From the NCBI RefSeq assembly GCF_964246085.1, contig NZ_CAXTPD010000005.1: a DNA stretch of 64,000 bases; one strand, written 5' to 3'. The number at the start of each line of letters is the position of its first letter. Positions within the stretch are counted from its first letter, which is position 1. The position numbers and the translations under genes were made by a program. Positions 60,842 to 64,000 of this stretch are shown here, piece by piece. This DNA comes from Brotaphodocola sp003480315. GTDB taxonomy: Bacteria > Bacillota > Clostridia > Lachnospirales > Lachnospiraceae. The notes beneath the pieces are model-generated. The model saw only the letters and a list, made by a program, of their open reading frames with translations. It was not told the origin of the DNA and made no database searches.

Positions 60842-63115
60842 ATGGTGAAACTGACCGAGCATGGTGTTGTGCTTGCGGCTGACGGCACCTTTGCTGCATC
60901 AGAAGACGCGCTTCAGAAGGCGGAAGGAAAAGCAAAAACCATGGTCTATGGGATTTTAAAGGCCCATAACCGCAGTAACAATATGGAGCAGCTTCAACTG
61001 AAATTTGACGTGTTGGTGTCTCCGGATAACAACTATGTCAATATTTTGCAGACGGTCCGGGCCAGCGGAATCAAAAAGTTCCCGGTTCCCTATGTGCTTT
61101 CCAACTGCCACCACACCCTCTGCGCGGTGGGCGGTACCATCAATGAGGATGACCACGTTTTTGGCCTTGGAAACACGAAGAAGTATGGAGGTATTTTTGT
61201 TCCGTCATACCGGGCAGTTCTTCACCAGTACATGCGTGAGATGATGGCCGGAGGCGGAAAGATGATCCTCGGTTCTGACAGTCATTCCCGTTATGGTGCC
61301 CTGGGTACCATGGGTATCGGTGAGGGAGGCGGCGAGGTGGCAAAGCAGCTGCTTGGCCGTACCTATGATATTGCATACCCGCCGGTGCTGGCGGTAAAAC
61401 TGACTGGTTCTCCAAGACCAGGAGTTGGCCCGCAGGATGTGGCTTTAGCCCTGATCGCGGCAACCTTTCAGAATAACTTCAACAAAAATAAAGTGTTGGA
61501 GTTTGTGGGAGACGGTGTTTACAATCTGAGCATGGAATACCGTATGGGTATTGACGTCATGACTACGGAAAGCACTGCGCTTTCCAGCGTGTGGTGTACC
61601 GATGGAAAGACGGAAGAGTTTCTGTCAGAGCACGGCCGGGGCGATGCTTACCGAGAGATGGCACCGGAGACCGGAGCGTATTATGACGGGCTCATCGAGA
61701 TCGATCTTTCTAGCGTGGAGTGTATGATCGCGCTGCCGTTCCATCCAAGCAATGCCATGCCGATCCGCGAATTCAAGGAGCGGATGCCGGAAGTCATCAA
61801 AGAGATAGAAGAAGCAGGAAATAAGATCAAAGGGAAGCATGGCGAGCCCTTTTCCATCCAGTCTCATTTGAGAGATGGAGCGTTCTATGTGGACCAGGCT
61901 CTGGTCAGCGGCTGCAGCGGCGGTCTGTTTGAGAACATCGCTGCCATGGCGGATATCTTAAAGGGATATGGGATTCCGGGAAGCGGCTTAAACCTGGGCA
62001 TCAATCCGGCTAGCCTTCCGGTTATGGCAGATCTGATGGAGCAGGGGATTGCCGGAGAACTGGCTGTGAGCGGTGCAACGTTGCGCCCGTGTATCTGCGG
62101 TCCGTGCTTCGGTGTGAGCGATGTTCCGGCCAATAACCAGGTAAGTATCCGCCATATGACGCGAAACTATCCGAACCGTGAGGGCTCCAAGCCGGGACAG
62201 GGGCAGATGGCCTGTGCCTGCCTGATGGATGCCCGTTCTATTGCGGCTACTGTGCGAAATGGCGGAAAGCTGACAGCGGCTACGGAACTGGATGTAGAGT
62301 ACCGCACCCTGCATCATCATTTTGATCCGAAGATTTACGAGAATCAGGTGTTTGATAACTACAACAAGGGGGATGACAGCGTCGAACTGACCATGGGCCC
62401 GAATATTGCGGACTGGCCGGAAATGCAGCCTTTAACAAAGCATCTGCTGTTAAAGACAGCCGGTTCCTATCATAGTTCGGTAACGACTGATGAGCTGATA
62501 CCGTCCGGCGAGGCATCCTCATTCCGTTCCAATCCGGAGAAAATTTCGGAGTACACCATGATAAGCCGTGATCCGGAGTATGTGGGTCGGGCAAAGGCTG
62601 TAAGAGCGCTGGAAAAACGCCGGAGAGAACAGGCTAACGGCAGCATTCAGACAGGAAATCCAGAGTGCAACAATCTTCTGGCGAAGCTTACTGCGGAACT
62701 GGAATGCAGCGTTTCGGATATTACCCTTGGCAGCCTGATGGTCAGTGATAAGATCGGTGACGGTTCCTCCAGAGAGCAGGCCGCCAGCTGCCAGAAGGTG
62801 TTGGGCGGATTTGCAAACCTGGCAAATGAGTACGCAACCAAGCGCTATCGCTCCAACCTGATCAACTGGGGTCTTTTGCCGCTTCGTACCGAGGAGGCGC
62901 TGAAGATTCCGGTGGGAAGTTATCTGCTGATCCGGGATGTGCGGAATGTAGTGTCTGAATGTAAAAATCCGTTTATGCTTCAGGTACTGGATCCGATATC
63001 CGGAGCAGTACAGTCTGAGATCACGTGCACGCTGGATGTGCTAACAAAGGATGAGCGGAAGATTTTATTATCGGGATCTCTGATCAATTATTACAGAGGG
63101 AAATGCTTGCGATGA
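60842..63115 (+). CDS. Aconitase-superfamily hydratase (YbhJ type), paralogue 2
   Basis: 757 residues from ATG 60842 (CAGGAGGATGAG upstream; an upstream ATG at 60785 overlaps prpF). Its cluster motifs SGCSGG and CGPCFG and the GDGSSREQAAS swivel loop match paralogue 1 at 32092, with long stretches of identity (for example GGKMILGSDSH and PNREGSKPG). Last gene of the RraA-aconitase-PrpF operon and next to a LysR gene: PrpF-YbhJ-LysR mirrors the E. coli ybhH-ybhJ-ybhD set. Confidence 0.85.
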   Translation: MVKLTEHGVVLAADGTFAASEDALQKAEGKAKTMVYGILKAHNRSNNMEQLQLKFDVLVSPDNNYVNILQTVRASGIKKFPVPYVLSNCHHTLCAVGGTINEDDHVFGLGNTKKYGGIFVPSYRAVLHQYMREMMAGGGKMILGSDSHSRYGALGTMGIGEGGGEVAKQLLGRTYDIAYPPVLAVKLTGSPRPGVGPQDVALALIAATFQNNFNKNKVLEFVGDGVYNLSMEYRMGIDVMTTESTALSSVWCTDGKTEEFLSEHGRGDAYREMAPETGAYYDGLIEIDLSSVECMIALPFHPSNAMPIREFKERMPEVIKEIEEAGNKIKGKHGEPFSIQSHLRDGAFYVDQALVSGCSGGLFENIAAMADILKGYGIPGSGLNLGINPASLPVMADLMEQGIAGELAVSGATLRPCICGPCFGVSDVPANNQVSIRHMTRNYPNREGSKPGQGQMACACLMDARSIAATVRNGGKLTAATELDVEYRTLHHHFDPKIYENQVFDNYNKGDDSVELTMGPNIADWPEMQPLTKHLLLKTAGSYHSSVTTDELIPSGEASSFRSNPEKISEYTMISRDPEYVGRAKAVRALEKRRREQANGSIQTGNPECNNLLAKLTAELECSVSDITLGSLMVSDKIGDGSSREQAASCQKVLGGFANLANEYATKRYRSNLINWGLLPLRTEEALKIPVGSYLLIRDVRNVVSECKNPFMLQVLDPISGAVQSEITCTLDVLTKDERKILLSGSLINYYRGKCLR

Positions 63116-63225
63116 AGCATGGAAACAGGGCGGTTCCCTTACGGGATCCGTCCTGTTTCGCGCTTGCGGAAGAAAAGAAAAGCGGATATAATAAGAGAAG
63201 AAAATTTGACATCGGGAGAAAATGC

Positions 63226-64000
63226 ATGGATTTTCGCGAAATGCTTTATATTACAACCGTTGCGGATTGCCGTAGTATCACCGCAGCTGCACGCAAGCTT
63301 TATATATCTCAGCCATCCCTGAGCCATATTGTATCCAAGGTGGAGCAGGACGTAGGGGTAAAGCTGTTTGATCGCGGTACCTCACCGCTTACGATTACCT
63401 ATGCGGGAGAAAAGTATGTGGAGACAGCCAGAAAAATCCTACTGATGAGTGATAACTTAAGAAAAGAACTGATTGATGCAGGACTTGGGGAGAAGGGGCG
63501 CATTGTATTCGGAATGCCGACAGAACGTGCCGGATATATGCTCCCGGCTGTGATTCCGGAATTTAAAAAACAGTATCCGGGGATTGAATTGCATGTAATA
63601 GAAGCAAAATCAGATGAACTGTTACAGGCACTTCTGCGAGATGATATCAGCTTTTTTGTAATTCCAAGGAGCCATGGGGAGCTTCCGGCCGGATTGAAGG
63701 CCGAGTCAATCTACCGGGAACGCTTGCTGCTGGTGGCAGAAAAAAGCTTGATTCAGGATGATATGTTTTTGGAGACAGAGCAGGCTACCGACCGAATGCC
63801 GCTGTCGGCGGCAAAGTGCTGTCTGAATCTGAATGCCCTGAAAGACCTTCCGTTTATTATGCTGAAAAAAGGACATGCGATTCGGAAGAAAACAGATCTG
63901 GTGCTGCGTCAGTATGGAATCGAGCCAAAGATCATGATTGAGCTGTCAAGCTGTATTTCCGCAGTTCAGCTGGCTTCGGCAGGTCTTGGCGCTGCCATTG
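63226..64000 (+). CDS. LysR-family regulator, cut by the window end
   Basis: 258 codons visible, no stop before 64000. LysR HTH (ITTVADCRSITAAARKLYIS, QPSLSHIVSKVEQDVG) and the first part of the effector domain (GRIVFGMPTERAGYMLPAVI). ATG 63226 with ATCGGGAGAAA upstream. It follows the YbhJ-type gene in the same direction, so it likely senses the pathway substrate and is a second candidate for the shared promoter motif. Confidence 0.88.
   Translation, partial: MDFREMLYITTVADCRSITAAARKLYISQPSLSHIVSKVEQDVGVKLFDRGTSPLTITYAGEKYVETARKILLMSDNLRKELIDAGLGEKGRIVFGMPTERAGYMLPAVIPEFKKQYPGIELHVIEAKSDELLQALLRDDISFFVIPRSHGELPAGLKAESIYRERLLLVAEKSLIQDDMFLETEQATDRMPLSAAKCCLNLNALKDLPFIMLKKGHAIRKKTDLVLRQYGIEPKIMIELSSCISAVQLASAGLGAAI

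Noticed and set aside
1..64000. CRISPR array, tRNA or rRNA genes
   Set aside because: No regularly spaced repeats, cloverleaf-like T-loop/anticodon patterns or rRNA segments were recognised. tRNA detection by eye is limited.

Overview
The window looks like a chromosomal segment of a gut-type Lachnospiraceae (class Clostridia). The grounds are strong AGGAGG-type ribosome sites, intrinsic terminators after most operons, a fructose PTS operon with an RpiR regulator, a TAXI-type TRAP transporter, Clostridia-type two-cysteine peroxiredoxin/reductase genes and choline-binding-type cell-wall repeats. No rRNA, tRNA or CRISPR array was seen. The left part (about 1-28.6 kb) is an accessory defence island. 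The right part (about 28.7-64 kb) is mostly metabolism with one further defence pair.

Defence island, left to right: (i) a compact AT-rich unit with a promoter, a putative structured non-coding RNA closed by a 13-bp stem, a SLATT-type membrane protein and a reverse transcriptase (DRT-like); (ii) a methyltransferase and a PLD-nuclease/SF2-helicase gene whose 5' end is split by a 133-bp IS66-type miniature element with an 8-bp target duplication; (iii) remains of a DUF1016/YhcG nuclease; (iv) an archaeo-eukaryotic primase (TOTE type)-helicase followed by a broken UvrD-like helicase; (v) an ahpC-thioredoxin reductase operon; (vi) a complete pPIWI_RE three-gene island (REase, DinG/XPD-like helicase, pPIWI_RE); (vii) a second, oppositely decayed copy of the primase-UvrD pair in which the primase is a remnant and the helicase is intact; (viii) a nicotinamidase, a LOG-family gene, gene remnants, a YefM-YoeB toxin-antitoxin operon, a Fic protein and a DUF2075 nuclease-helicase.

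From 28.7 to 44.8 kb the content is housekeeping: a small phosphatase, a pyridoxamine kinase-like gene, a cysteine-cluster protein, a patatin, a YbhJ-type hydratase, a C69 dipeptidase, LysR regulators, an isocitrate dehydrogenase, rpiR-fruK-fruA, a cell-wall-binding protein and a YicG-type channel. A Septu-like ATPase/HNH pair sits at 44.8-46.7 kb.

From 46.8 kb to the end lies a large carboxylate-catabolism region: LysR, a LarA-type racemase, two DUF6282 hydrolases, a beta-propeller lactonase, an MmgE/PrpD dehydratase, TAXI-TRAP uptake, RraA-type aldolase, aconitase, PrpF isomerase, a second YbhJ-type hydratase and another LysR. Its members resemble the E. coli pgl-ybhD-ybhH-ybhI-ybhJ neighbourhood with a TRAP transporter in place of YbhI. 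Four promoters in the metabolic part (upstream of both the 32-kb hydratase and isocitrate dehydrogenase genes, MmgE/PrpD and RraA) share the 9-mer GTATTTTAC over the -35 position with a 17-bp spacer, suggesting a shared LysR-type regulon for a tricarboxylic acid. The substrate cannot be read from sequence alone.
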